A model generated the notes under the pieces. It made no database searches, was not told the origin of the DNA, and worked only from the letters and a program-made list of their open reading frames with translations. A program made the position numbers and the translations under genes. Below, piece by piece: positions 22,110 to 33,025 of a stretch of 64,000 bases of DNA. The DNA is from Tenrec ecaudatus. Taxonomy: Eukaryota; Chordata; Mammalia; Afrosoricida; Tenrecidae. How positions within the stretch are numbered: the stretch's first letter is position 1; each line of letters starts with the position of its first letter. Location of the stretch: assembly GCF_050624435.1 (NCBI RefSeq), contig NC_134540.1, positions 22,966,001-23,030,000 on the forward strand. Direction: 5' to 3'.

Positions 22110-24479
22110 AAACTGGCTTCCTTGTGATGTCAAGTCTTTCTAACCATAAAAAGTATTTTACTATTTTCAAGTTTAGCTGTAGTTTATATATTGTACTGTC
22201 CTAATTGGTGTTACTAAAACAATGAAATGGTCACCACCCACAAACTGGCAAACAAACAGCAAATGTACCAAAATATTGTGCAAGGACTAAAGGACCTGTC
22301 GTCTCTTCAAAATGGAATCCTTGGAGCGATGAAGCACTTTGGGTTGGTCCCTACCCTGTGTTTGTACATACGCGCAGCACTGCCGAGCGTCTGTAAATGC
22401 TCTTCGCCATGGCAGAGCAGAGCGCGGGCTCAGACCTGCAGAAGAGGATCCGAGGACTCGCCAAGGAGCTGGTTTCAAGCGTCTACAATTTCACTGGGCT
22501 TTTTTTCCTATGTTGCATCTATTGCTCAAAATCATGCTGCTTACTTAGGTTCCTAGTTGGATCCTGACTTTCTTAAAGGGAAGTTTTCCTCTCTTCCCAG
22601 AGCTCCCGTCCTTTGCTTTTCTCATTAACAGAAAAAACAAACAAACATCCATGGTGCGCATCTCCACATCACTTAAGATCGGCCAGCCTCCTCGCCATGC
22701 TGCTTGCTGGGGTCATTTTGGTACCAACTGCCTTCGGGAAGGAGGCACAGCTGCTAGCCTCACTTCTTAACTGCGCAGCCCGGCACGGTGGTTCCCTTGC
22801 ATCTCGCACCCTTTCTTGCAGCACACCATGCACAGCTTTTGGAGAGAAGGTACTGTGGCAGAAAGCTTTAGGATTCTGATATTCTGTCTTATAGAATCTA
22901 ATTTCTGAGAAGAGGACAGATGTTTTGTATTTATTTGTAGATATTTTCTTCCTCTGGATATTCTATATTGCTTATGTTTTCCTTTTAAATTCCAATATTT
23001 GGATCTTTCCCTAAGTTTTCCAGAGTACCATGAGATTCCTCAGATCCTGCTCATGGCATTGTTACTTATAGTGACTTTGTAATTTTGAGTTTAGTTATTT
23101 GTGGAAAATTGCACAGATTGCATTTTGTTCCCTGATTCTTGTTTTATGGAAATATTGCTTTCTCAAAATTTTTGGAAACAGCTAATTGTATAGAAGACAT
23201 TGTAATTGCTCTTCTGTTCCAGAATCCCTCCATCCAAGGTGGGTGTCATCAATTTCTCTCTTTGGTGGTATTCATTTCCTTCAAGTGTCTAATGGTTTGG
23301 GTTGCATGTTCTAATTTAAGAGTGAAGGACTGGCCAGTCACCTAAATGGCATGGTTGGCTAGGGGCTCAGCACATTTGGCCAAAGTAATATGTGAAGCGG
23401 GCTTTGCTCGAGGGTCCTTAGGTAGCAAGCAGTACCACCCTCCCCCAATGGACAAACGGTGTTCTCCTCGGAGTGCTTTCATGGTGGCCCTTCTAGCCCA
23501 TTCCTACTAGATGCCCTATTAATCTAATGTCATTTCCCCCAATATTTAAAATTCCTTCTTTTTAAATTATAAAAGCATTACTTGTTCATTGTAAAATGTA
23601 GATACTAAAGTACCATGGCCCCAAACTCTCTTCCTTTTACCCCTTGTGTTCTACAAAATGGTCTTATTTAAAATAATACCCATTGACTTGGATGTATTTT
23701 TTACATTGCTTTCAAAAGTCTATAGTACATGTTGTAGATCCAGTATCCTAAATAAATTAAGAACATTACAGTATCTGAAAGAATAAACCATCCACTGGAA
23801 TCAATAAGTGTAGACTTATTTCTGATGACATACTTGAAACATGACCTAAGAAAACCAAACAAAATGACAATAAAAACCCATATTTAGTACAATGATTACT
23901 CTTCAAAATGCAAAAGCCTAGCATTACGTATTTGCAGGGCAAGGGTATTCTTAGGAAATATCTAGATGATGATGATGCACAGATTTCCATAACAGAGATA
24001 AACGGTTCTCTTGAATCCCAAAGCACGCATCTTGGCCATGTAACATTCACTGTCTGCATTAAGTGGTGGCATCTTAGAGCCACTCAACTGCAGAGCGGCT
24101 GCTCCATGGGACTGCACAGCTTATGCCAATAAGTTGCTGAGAGTTGTGAACCCCGCAGAGACGTGGGCAAGGGGGCACAGAGATGGCATGCTTGATGAAT
24201 ATAGCGTGGACAAGTATAACGCCGCAAACCATGTGCTCTTTCACTTGAGGTTGGTGAAATGCAAGTGCTGTCACACAGGAGGAACAACGCATCACAACTG
24301 ACCAGCCCGGTAATTCTGGGTGTCTCTCCTTGCGGAAGTAACACAAAGTTAAAAATAAGCAAACAAACAAATGCCTCAACCCTGTTTTTAAACTAGGTTT
24401 ATATTTTAGGTACTTAATTTCACCTGAAAGGAATTTAAAAAATGTTTTATTATGGGGGTTTCAGAAGCAGAGAGCATAG
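22110..24479. other. Unassigned intron
   Basis: No young repeat. 22330-22560 and 22610-22880 are locally GC-richer but have no supportable exon. 23290-23520 has phrases reminiscent of the LTR-like family (gagtgaaggactgg, cagtcacctaaatggc) but cannot be aligned end to end. Confidence 0.3.
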
Positions 24480-24690
24480 CATGTTGAGCTGACGCTTGGG
24501 GAAGGGGAAAGGCAATGGCACAGAGAAAGGGCCTCAGCAAGATGGGCTGGCCAGTGGCTGCAGCGACGGGCTCTGGCTCAGGACGAGATGTGAGGATGAT
24601 GGTGCAAGACCAGGCAGTGCCTTGTTCTGTGGGGCATAGGTCACTGTGGGTCACAACCAACTTGATGCAGCCTAACAACAAAAGCAACAC
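24480..24690 (+). mobile_element. BovB/RTE 3' terminus
   Basis: Matches the BovB C-terminal codons and tail: ggccagtggctgcagcgacg, gtgaggatgatggtgcaaga, tgccttgttctgtggggcat, ending tgatgcagcctaacaacaaa. Confidence 0.75.
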
Positions 24691-24939
24691 CAAAGGCAAG
24701 CTCCAACTTGAACAGGGCCCCACAGTCTGTCAGTACTTTGAAACTATCTTTAAAGGAGCTAATTAACATGCCATACCATTAGCTCATTTTCAGTGCATGG
24801 TTCAATGGTATATAGTTACGTATGTTCGCAGATATACTGAATCAAACCGTTACCAACGGTGTCACCAGGGTTGGTGTCACGCATGCTATCATCCCCACAG
24901 GAACCTGCAAGGATTTAGGAAATACAGTGTCCTCAGTGC

Positions 24940-25383
24940 TAGTCAGGTGACTTTATGTCAACTTGAACAAGTACCAGAGTGTAGGGGTGGAATCCAGTGT
25001 AGGGGCGTCAGTCAGCTCACAGCCTGCTGGGGCTTCCTTGGGGTGTGGCCATCTTATAAGGAGGGTCCTGGGAACATTTTCCTTTCTCTCCCCCTTCCCC
25101 TGCCTGCTTGCTGGGACTGGGTCACTGACCTTGAGAGCTGCCAGAGCCCTGCGATTTCCTCCTGCACCCACCGGCCTGTGACTTTCCTGCACTCTGCACC
25201 ACTGCATGTGGCTGTGTGAGTCTGAAGAGGGACTTATGGACTTGTATCAGACTTATGGACCTGAGTTGGATTGGGCTGGGACAGTTCCTTGATACATAAT
25301 TACTTCTCGGTATAAAGTTCTTTCTTAAAACATACATGAGTGCCACTGGATGTTTTTTCTCTGTCCAAACATACTGTGAAGTT
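24940..25383 (+). mobile_element. LTR-like element, same family as 7971
   Basis: Contains gactttatgtcaacttgaac, ccttggggtgtggccatctt, the cacccaccggcctgtgactt block, gagtctgaagagggacttat and a tataaagttctttctt region. The 5' start is lost and the 3' end is near ctgtccaaacatactg. Confidence 0.7.
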
Positions 25384-25569
25384 TTAAAAATCAATTTTAT
25401 TTACAGAATAAAAATGAAATCTAGCTATGAATTGCTTAAATATAATATTTCTTAGTTATATAAAAAGTTTTATAAAATCTTTTTACACTTAATTATATTA
25501 TTAGTGACTGAGCTTAAGTATTTTTAAATGTTTCATTCTTTCCCTTTAATTACTACTGCATTCTTAATA

Positions 25570-26176
25570 GCTATTGACAGAGGTTCATAAACACAAGCTA
25601 CCACAATATCGTATGGATTGTATGGTTCTGCCCCATACAGATGTAACTAAGACATCCGATAATTTGACAAAATCAGTGATCAGAAACCCCCACTACGTGT
25701 CCGTCAGTGAGCTGCACTGTGGTGGGCTGTGTGCTACTGTGCTGCCGGAAGCTGTCTCACTGATACTTCAAATGCCAGCAGGGCCACCCAGAGTGAACAG
25801 ACTTCCGCAGAGCTTGCAGTCTGAGAACAGACTACAAAGAAGGAATAGGCCGTCCACTGCTGAAGAATTAGCCACGGAAAACCTCATGAACAGAAGAACA
25901 TTGTCAGAGACAGTACCAGAAGATGAGCCCTCAGGTCAGAAGGCGCTCAAAACATGACGAGCTGCCTTCTCAAAGGACAGTTGACCATAATGACATGGAG
26001 GAAGTAAACCTTCAAGATCTTCATTTGCGGATGGGGCATGACTCAAAATATGAAGAACATCTATTAATAACTGGAACTTGGAACAGATGAGGTATGAATC
26101 TAGAGCAAGTAAAGTCGTCACAAATGAAAGAGAACATATAAAGGTTGGTATTCAGTGATTCGTGAGTTGAAATGAC
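25570..26176 (+). mobile_element. BovB/RTE LINE 5' end
   Basis: Resembles the BovB 5' region and the beginning of the endonuclease. Landmarks are gatcagaaacccccactacg, acagtaccagaagatgagcc and aataactggaacttggaaca (the IxTGTWN-type start), then gtgattcgtgagttgaaatg. It is cut off by the LTR-like element at 26177. Most other BovB copies here are 5'-truncated, so this is one of the few 5' ends. Confidence 0.75.
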
Positions 26177-26545
26177 TGTGCGGTAGTTACATGCTTTTAT
26201 GTCAACTGGACACTCCTGGCCGGGGTGGAGTCACCCCTGCCAATTAGCTCATAGAGTGATGCTGCCCCCTTGGGAGTGTGGCCTTCTCATAAGGAGGGCA
26301 CTGGACCCTCCCCTCATCTGTTTGTCTTCCTCTTCCTGCTTGCGGGCCACCCTGAGAGCTGCCAGTGCCCTGCCATGTTAACACCAACCTTGGGTCCACT
26401 CAACTCTGCACCCACGGCCTGTGATCTTCCTGCATTCTGCATCATTGCACGTGGCTGCGTGAGTCTGAGCAAGGACACATGGACTAATATTGGACTTAGG
26501 GGTCTGAGTAGGACTGGGCTTGGATGCTTTCTTGGTAAGTAATTA
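26177..26545 (+). mobile_element. LTR-like element, 3'-truncated
   Basis: Starts tgtgcggtagttacatgctt, then cattagctcat-like and tgtggccttctcataaggag blocks, acggcctgtgatcttcctgc, gagtctgagcaaggacacat. It stops near ggatgctttcttgg without the usual taacaca end. Confidence 0.7.
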
Positions 26546-26647
26546 CTTGGTGCCAGCGGCAGTGGTCTGTGCTGTCAATCCTGACTCACAGGGAGCAGAG
26601 TCCTTTCTGGAGGCAGACTGTGAGACTGCCTGGGGAATTAACCAGGA

Positions 26648-26770
26648 GTGCTGGTGGAGTACTGGGTTATGGGCTGCTAACCTCAAGGTCAGCAGTTCAA
26701 AACTACCATCCACTTCTTAGGAGAACAATGAGGCTTTTGACTCCCATAAAGATTTAGTCTTGATTGAGCC
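26648..26770 (+). repeat. AfroSINE, partial
   Basis: ggagtgctggtggagtactg, then gctgctaacctcaaggtcag, then gcagttcaaaactacc. The 3' half is lost. Confidence 0.75.
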
Positions 26771-26774
26771 AGTC

Positions 26775-27318
26775 AGGGTATAATATTGCACCAATGAAAC
26801 AGACAGCTTTCTTCTAGTTCTTTAATGCTTCTGCCTGTTCCCCTACCCCCCCACCCCCACCTCACTGCCATGATCCCAATTCTACCTTACAGATCCAGCT
26901 AGACCAGAGGATGTACACTGGTACAGATAAGAGCTGGAAACACAGGGAATCCAGGACAGATAAACACCTCCGGACCAATAATGAGTAGTGATACCAGGAG
27001 GGTAAGAAGGTGGGGAAGAAAGGGGGAACAGATCACAATTATCTCCGTGGGGGATGGACAACAGAAAAGTAGGTGAAAGGACACATTGGACAGTGTAAGA
27101 CATGAAAAAATAATAACTTATAAATTGTCAAGGGTTCATGAGGGAGGAAGAGTGGGAGATGGAGAGGAAAAATGAGGAACTGATACCAAGGGCTCAAGTA
27201 GAAAGAAAATATTTTGAGAATGATGATGGCAACAAATGTACAAATGTGCTTGACACAATGGATGGTTGTATGGATTGTGGTAAGAGTTGTACGAGCCCCC
27301 AATAAATGATTAAAAACA
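26775..27318 (+). mobile_element. LINE-1 3' end
   Basis: Typical 3' region (gaccaataatgagtagtgat, gggggatggacaacagaaaa, cttgacacaatggatggttg) ending agcccccaataaatgattaa. Confidence 0.88.
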
Positions 27319-27330
27319 GATTTATAGTCT

Positions 27331-27610
27331 TTTTTTATTAGTCATTTTACTGAGGAGCTCTTACAAATCTTATGACAATCCATCATTCAATTGTATTAAG
27401 CACCCTTGGACATAGGTTGCCATTCATCAATACTTCCAAAACATTTTCTTTCTACTTGAGCCCTTGGTATCAGCTCTTCTTTTTTCCCTTCTCTCCCTAC
27501 CTTCCCACCCTCCTGAAACCTTGATCAGTTACGTATTATTATGGCTATTTTGTGTCTTACACTGTCTTGTCTCTCTCCATCCACATTTCTGTTATTCGTC
27601 CCCTGGAGAG
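27331..27610 (-). mobile_element. LINE-1 3' end, tail-to-tail with the previous copy
   Basis: Antisense terminus (ttattagtcattttactgag, then ttggtatcagctcttctttt). It starts 12 bp after the plus-strand L1 ends, so the two 3' ends form an inverted repeat. Confidence 0.85.
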
Positions 27611-27619
27611 TGGGCTATC

Positions 27620-27682
27620 TGTCCAAAGGGTGTACAGTCTTGGAAAGCCACAGGGGCAGTTCTCGTGGGTCGCTGAGTGAGA
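27620..27682 (+). repeat. AfroSINE 3' piece
   Basis: tacagtcttggaaagccaca, ggggcagttctcgtgggtcg matches the SINE body only. Confidence 0.55.
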
Positions 27683-27979
27683 ATGCACGTGCAGGCCGTG
27701 GGCACCTGGAGGGCGAGCGGGTTCAATCAATGGGCCTTTGGTCAGCGGCGGAGCCTGTGCAAGCTGCGCCTCCACAGCCAGTTTACGTTTCACTGCCTCA
27801 AGAAACCACGTGCCTTTCAGTTGTCTCCCTCTCCCCCTTCATTTCTCCCACTTTTCCATCCCACTCTAGCGTTCAGTAACCGAGAATCTACCGCTGACCT
27901 CTGCAGTTTGTGTTTGTGTTTGCCTACTCTGGGCATGGCAGGGACGAGAACTTCATTTCTCTGGATGGCCAAAGCATGT

Positions 27980-27981
<2 letters not shown>

Positions 27982-28034
<53 letters not shown>
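27982..28034. repeat. (CA)n microsatellite
   Basis: About 26 uninterrupted CA units, then degenerate actctcacactc. Confidence 0.97.
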
Positions 28035-28037
<3 letters not shown>

Positions 28038-28721
28038 CACACTCTGTGCCCTCTCTCATCGATGAACAGTGGGTTATTTCTACCTCGGGGCTATCAAGAG
28101 GCAACATCTGTGTATGCGCTTCTGTGTGGATATGCGCCTTCATTTCTCAAGGGGGCGCACACATACGAGGGGAACTGTGAGGTTATGTGCTAACTCATGT
28201 TTAATTCATTTGCCAGACTTTCAGTTTTGCCAATATTGTTCTTATTTACCTTGTTATACTACTTTTTCCCCCTTGAACTATTTTAAAGCATATTTCAGAC
28301 CTTGGATCATTTTGCATGTGAATACTTCAGTAGGGATTCTTAACAGGTGAGGGTTTAACAAAAGGTTAATCAATTGTCACCATAGCTCATACAGGAAACC
28401 ATAATTAAAAGTGTTATATTTAATTCACAAGCCATCCTTATGTTGAAGTGCTCAGTAAGAAATGATAAAAATTATTATCGAGGCCACTTTTCAGCACAGC
28501 TTACTGTGTGTTATGATTTTAGAGAACTTGAATGCCAAAGCTACTACACTATAAACGCCAGGAAAACATTGTCTAAGAGAAAAGAAAAAAAAACATTTTG
28601 TAAGGCAAAACTTAGAAAATAGCCTCCCAATATGCAATGGCCAACCAAAGCTGTTTCCACAGCCATTGGGGGGGACGTCCCGGTCTACGGGGACGTACCC
28701 AGTGTGGGCTCACACTCATTT
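28035..28721. other. Unassigned intron
   Basis: 28230-28330 has a weak resemblance to an old L1 (gaactattttaaagcatatt). Nothing else recognised. Confidence 0.3.
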
Positions 28722-28897
28722 GAAGGTTACAGGTGCCATGGGAGCCAGGCCTGGTGACTGCTTACATAAAGATTGAAACTCCAAAGCAGAGAGCCTCACA
28801 TTTCTCCTGTGGCATGGCTCGTGGTCTGAACTCCCGGCCTTGCGGCTGGCAGCCCAATGCTTACCCAACAGTACCACCGGGTAGCACAAGGGACCAC
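28722..28897 (-). repeat. AfroSINE
   Basis: Antisense. It has the B-box complement ctgaactcccggccttgcgg, then ggcagcccaatgcttaccca, and a head complement gtaccaccgggtagc. Confidence 0.75.
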
Positions 28898-29249
28898 TAG
28901 AAGTCAGAATCAATTTAAAGTTCATGGCTTTGGTCTTTCCATGTGCACACTGGCCCTGCCTTAGGCGAGGTATTATTAGTGTCTTGGTTTGCACGGAGGA
29001 GTAGGAGGGAAAGGCATGAACATTCACTAGTCTCCAGCGTGCAGCCCTTGGGTGATGCATCCTGTGAAGCGCTGTGTGACGAATGGCCTGGTGATCACGG
29101 TCACTGCAATCGCACAGAGCATGTCTCTTCTGCAACACGCAGGGGCGCCTTGAGCTGCGACTAGTTCCTATCTCCTCCGTGCCCGGCAGGCATAGCGGTA
29201 ACTATTGGACACCATCATGGAATCTTCTTCCAGGCACCAGTGCTTTGTT

Positions 29250-29413
29250 GTGACTGTTTTCTGCTGTTGGGTCCAGTCCACCCGATGGGGACACTGGTGT
29301 GCGCACAGCAGGCTGCTCTACAGGCTTTTCAGGCCGCTCTTCAGGAGCTTCGGTGGATTTGAACCATAGGCCTTTCACTGAGTTGCTGAACTACTTGTGC
29401 CACCGGGCTCCTT
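29250..29413 (-). repeat. AfroSINE
   Basis: Antisense copy from ttgtgactgttttctgctgt through ggatttgaaccataggcctt to gtgccaccgggctcc. Confidence 0.75.
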
Positions 29414-29419
29414 AACACA

Positions 29420-29606
29420 AAAGCCCAAACCACCCCCACCACTGTTAAATGCATTCCGACTCACGGTGACCCTATCGCACAGAGCAGACCTGCTTCTTAA
29501 GGTTTCTTTACAGAAACGGGCGGCCTCAGCTTTCTTCAGGAGCGGCTGCTGGGTGTCAGTGACTGCTCTTCTGTGAGCAGCCCAACACATGACCCCCCGG
29601 GGCCCT
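29420..29606 (-). repeat. AfroSINE
   Basis: Antisense copy from aagcccaaaccacccccacc through gcattccgactcacggtgac to gagcagcccaacacatgacc. It lies 6 bp from the previous SINE. Confidence 0.75.
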
Positions 29607-29794
29607 GCAAACACCAACAGGCTGATACTGGTTCAAGTTTGAAGACCAGGAGTCTCAGGATCGGAAGACATTTATTCAAGTGGACTTCGCAACTGAGAAG
29701 TAGACCTAGGACTCAAAAAGTGGCCTTTTGAGATTCCCCGCTGTCACTATTTACACAATAATTCAGAGGTTTCTGTGGTTTCGAGCCATAGACC

Positions 29795-29922
29795 CTACTC
29801 AGGATTTCCAAGGCTTCATGGGAACAGAGTGCTTCATTTTCCCCCTCTGGAGTGGCTAGTGGGCTTGAACCGCTAACCTTGCAGTTAGTCCAACATAGAC
29901 CGTGCCACCACGGTTCTGTTAA
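29795..29922 (-). repeat. AfroSINE, partial
   Basis: Antisense. gggcttgaaccgctaacctt and gaccgtgccaccacggttct are the B-box and head complements. Confidence 0.7.
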
Positions 29923-29937
29923 GACTTTAAAAAACTA

Positions 29938-30127
29938 AAAACCGAACTCACTGCCGTCTGTTCTGACTCAGAGCAACCTGTGGGGCAGAGTGGCGCTGCT
30001 CCTTTGGATTTCCGAGGCTGTGAGTTGTGGTGGGGTCAGCAAGCCTGGGCTTTCTCCTGAGGAGCAGCTGGTGGGGTTGAGCTGCTGATTTTACGGTTAG
30101 TGGTCCAACACTTAATCCACCACGCCC
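29938..30127 (-). repeat. AfroSINE
   Basis: Antisense copy from aaaaccgaactcactgccgt through ggatttccgaggctgtgagt and gagctgctgattttacggtt to ttaatccaccacgccca. Confidence 0.8.
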
Positions 30128-30614
30128 AAGACCTTGGTCACGCACAAGTTTAGGTTTGGAAAGGATCTTCACGTTATGCAGTCCGGCCCCTATACACATT
30201 TAAGCCTAGCTGATCAGAACTTGATGGCAGTGAGTTTTTTGGCTGACCAAAAGGTGACTTAGCGTGTAACGATTTTTCACAGTAAAATGCAAAAACCAAA
30301 TAAAATTAAGGCAAAAGAGGAAAAATAAAAACTGTAAGCAAAATAAAACAAATGTCATTGTGCTGGTCTAAATCCCATGCTTTGGAGTCCTGTACTGAGC
30401 CTGTTACTGCCTATTTTGCATACGTGCTTTGAATATCTTATCATCACTCTCTGGGGCTTTGCTTCTCTCAATATCAGTTTACTCACCTCTCTTTTGACTA
30501 AAAAGAATCTTTCGCGTTGTACATTGTTTGCCTCAGGTTATTTCTTACAAGGAAAACTGAGTCCAAGATAAAAGTAAGGAAGCGGCTCTGGCAGGAGCAG
30601 AGCAGAATGTTCTT

Positions 30615-30812
30615 CCCTGGGGGCACAGTGGTGACACACTGAGCGGCTAACTGCAGGTTCTGCGGTTCAAACCCAGTAGCTGCTCTGAGGGAGATAGGTG
30701 AGGGGGTCTGTTCTCATAGAGAATTGCAGCCTCAGAAACCCGAGGGAGCCACTGTATGCTGTCCTATCGGTTCCTATGAGGAATAGACTGGATAGCAGAG
30801 TTTGGTTTGTGT
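30615..30812 (+). repeat. AfroSINE
   Basis: ccctgggggcacagtggtga, gcggctaactgcaggttctg, ggttcaaacccagtagctgc, agcctcagaaacccgaggga, ending gactggatagcagagtttgg. Confidence 0.82.
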
Positions 30813-30814
30813 GT

Positions 30815-31264
30815 GCGTGTGTATTTTTTATTATTCTAAGGAATGTAATATGGCAAACTTTTTTTTTGGAGTCTCATCAATCCTAGGACTGAAAGCTCAG
30901 TGAGATGTCAGGCATTTACATGACTGATGCTATGCTAACATACCTTAGGGATGCCAACATCACCTAGCACCTGAAAAATTCTTTCCTGGGCCTGCAGAGG
31001 ATTTCAGGGTCATTCTCAAGTGACCCCGGAACTCCACATTCAAGTGGGCCCCTGAGAAGACATCTGCAGGCCCTCTTCACCTGTAGGAGACCCGATGCTC
31101 TTCTGATGGGTTTACCCAGGTCCTTTGGCACAACTGATCCCTGAGCACCACACACCGTGCACCTTGGACTTCTGGCTGCTCCTGCTCTACCTTCAGTTAT
31201 TCGCATCCTCTTAGAGTTTGGGCTATATTGACCATGCGATGGCTTTGTCCTCTCTGGAGTACCA
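30815..31264. other. Unassigned intron
   Basis: No repeat or exon recognised. Confidence 0.3.
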
Positions 31265-31442
31265 AATCAGACGAGCTCACTGCTGTCAAGTCAATTCTGA
31301 TTCACAGTGATCCCATGGGTGTCCAGTAGCTCGTTACCGGAGTAGAAAAGCCTCTTCTTTCTCCCTCAGAGCATCTGGTGGTTTTGAACTGCTGACTCTG
31401 CTGTTAGCTGCCACACGCATCACCACTATGCTCCGAGGGCTC
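31265..31442 (-). repeat. AfroSINE
   Basis: Antisense copy from aaatcagacgagctcactgc through tttgaactgctgactctgct to ccactatgctccgagggctcc. Confidence 0.82.
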
Positions 31443-32437
31443 CTACTGTCTATAGTAGTACCCCTCTAGTCGCTGCCCCACAGGATCGTCCAGGGTTTCA
31501 GTCTGTTGTGCACAGGGTGGCTATGGGCTGGGACTACTCAAAGGTTCCCAACAAGCACGACTGCAGCCCACTTGCTGACGTCCACTATTTCAGCACAAAG
31601 GACAGGCTTGGAGGCAGTCTGCTGGGCATTTTCGGCATCAGCTCCAGACTCTAGCTATGTTGCCGTCCCACTTTCCTTCCTCGGCTTTAGCTCCTTGATC
31701 TTGGACTTGGGATCTCCTATGCTTACACGAAAGACCGCCCACGAGGTGCCCAGGAGAATGATGACCCTGCTTATCTCGTCCCATTGTAGATATGCTCTCC
31801 CGGCCTCACACACTTTCAGAGACTCCGGTTAAGGCTTTGCAGTTTGCTTTGTTTGTGCTTTGGCTCCTTATGTCCTAGAACTGTTTAGTTTGTTATAAAC
31901 TGCTACTATTCTAAGGGAGTCATAGAAACACAGCATTGAAAATGATAGCAAAGGGTCATCTATTTGTTCCTTACTGATTAAAAAAAAGGGGTGGGCACAG
32001 AAGCGTATCTACTATTTGAAAAACCGCAGAGAAGAAAATAAACATTTTGGCTTTTAAAACCAAAAACAAATTGCCCAACAACCGAAATAAACAATGATGT
32101 AAAATCATGCAATAGACGTGGAACTGTAACGTGCATTTATTCACAAACTTTTTGAAGCTCCCTCATGTGTACTTTCATGACAAAATATTAGATTGCTTTG
32201 CCCAAGAGAAGTCTTGTTAAAGAGAGAGCTTTACTTGTAGGATGCCACAAACATACTTGTCATTTTAAAGATGACGAAAAGGTTAAAGAGGTCAAGATAT
32301 TTACAGAAACCAAAATAATTTTTACCTAGTCCCAGTAGGTCTGTATAAGTCCACAGAAACCCGAGTCCACAGTGCACAATCTAAAAGGAATTCATGTGTA
32401 CCTGTAATGCAATTGAAGGAGGCCAGTGTGACACCAG
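31443..32437. other. Unassigned intron, possible MaLR remnant
   Basis: ctccttgatcttggacttgg near 31690 followed by tgttataaactgctactatt near 31893 resembles an eroded mammal-wide MLT-type LTR end. The rest is AT-rich and unassigned. Confidence 0.3.
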
Positions 32438-32635
32438 GAGCTCGGGAGACGTAGGCGGTCATGGAGGGGCTGCTAACTGCAAGGTCGGCAGTTTGAACAC
32501 ATCAGCCCCTCCATGGGAGAAGGCTGGAGCTCTGTGCTCCTGTAAAGATGGATAGCTTCGGGAAGCCACAGGGTCACTTCTAGCCTGTCTTGTAGGGTCC
32601 TAATCAGTCGGAAGTGGCTTGAAGGCAGGGAGTGA
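32438..32635 (+). repeat. AfroSINE
   Basis: ggggctgctaactgcaaggt, cggcagtttgaacacatcag, tcgggaagccacagggtcac, ending ggaagtggcttgaaggcagg. Confidence 0.8.
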
Positions 32636-32835
32636 GTATGGCACGGGGGCGCTCATTTACTAGCTCAAAACCAGACAAGCATCTTGAAACTAGGCTTGGA
32701 GAACTGAAAACCCTACGGAGGAGCAGCTAGTTCCACTGTACACACGTGGAGGGGCTGTAGTTGTGCTTGTAGTTAACAGCTTTCCACAGAACGGGCACAC
32801 TGGGGCTTAGTTTCTGGTACTTGGAAGTGGGTATG

Positions 32836-33025
32836 GATCCCAGGTAGCATAATGGTTATGTGTTGGCTGCTAACTGCAAGGTCGGCAGTTCGAAAACACC
32901 AGCTGCTCTGCAGGAGAAAGATGAGGTTTTCTACTGCTATAAAAAGTTACATTCTCAAAAACCCTGTCCTATAGAGTTGCTATGAGTCACGATCAACTCG
33001 ATGGCAGTGAGCTTGTTTTGTGTTT
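32836..33025 (+). repeat. AfroSINE
   Basis: atcccaggtagcataatggt, gctgctaactgcaaggtcgg, gcagttcgaaaacaccagct, ttgctatgagtcacgatcaa, ctcgatggcagtgagc. One of the best preserved copies. Confidence 0.87.

Noticed and set aside
21694..22204. Long ORFs in both strands rich in Pro/Ser/His or Trp/Gly/Arg/Glu
   Set aside because: They are produced by the GA/TGGTGG minisatellite; six-frame openness comes from composition.
22411..22560. ATG in a GC-rich context followed by MAEQSAGSDLQKRIRG, looking like a protein N-terminus
   Set aside because: I recognise no homolog, there is no promoter-like CpG island, no good donor and a prompt loss of coding character.
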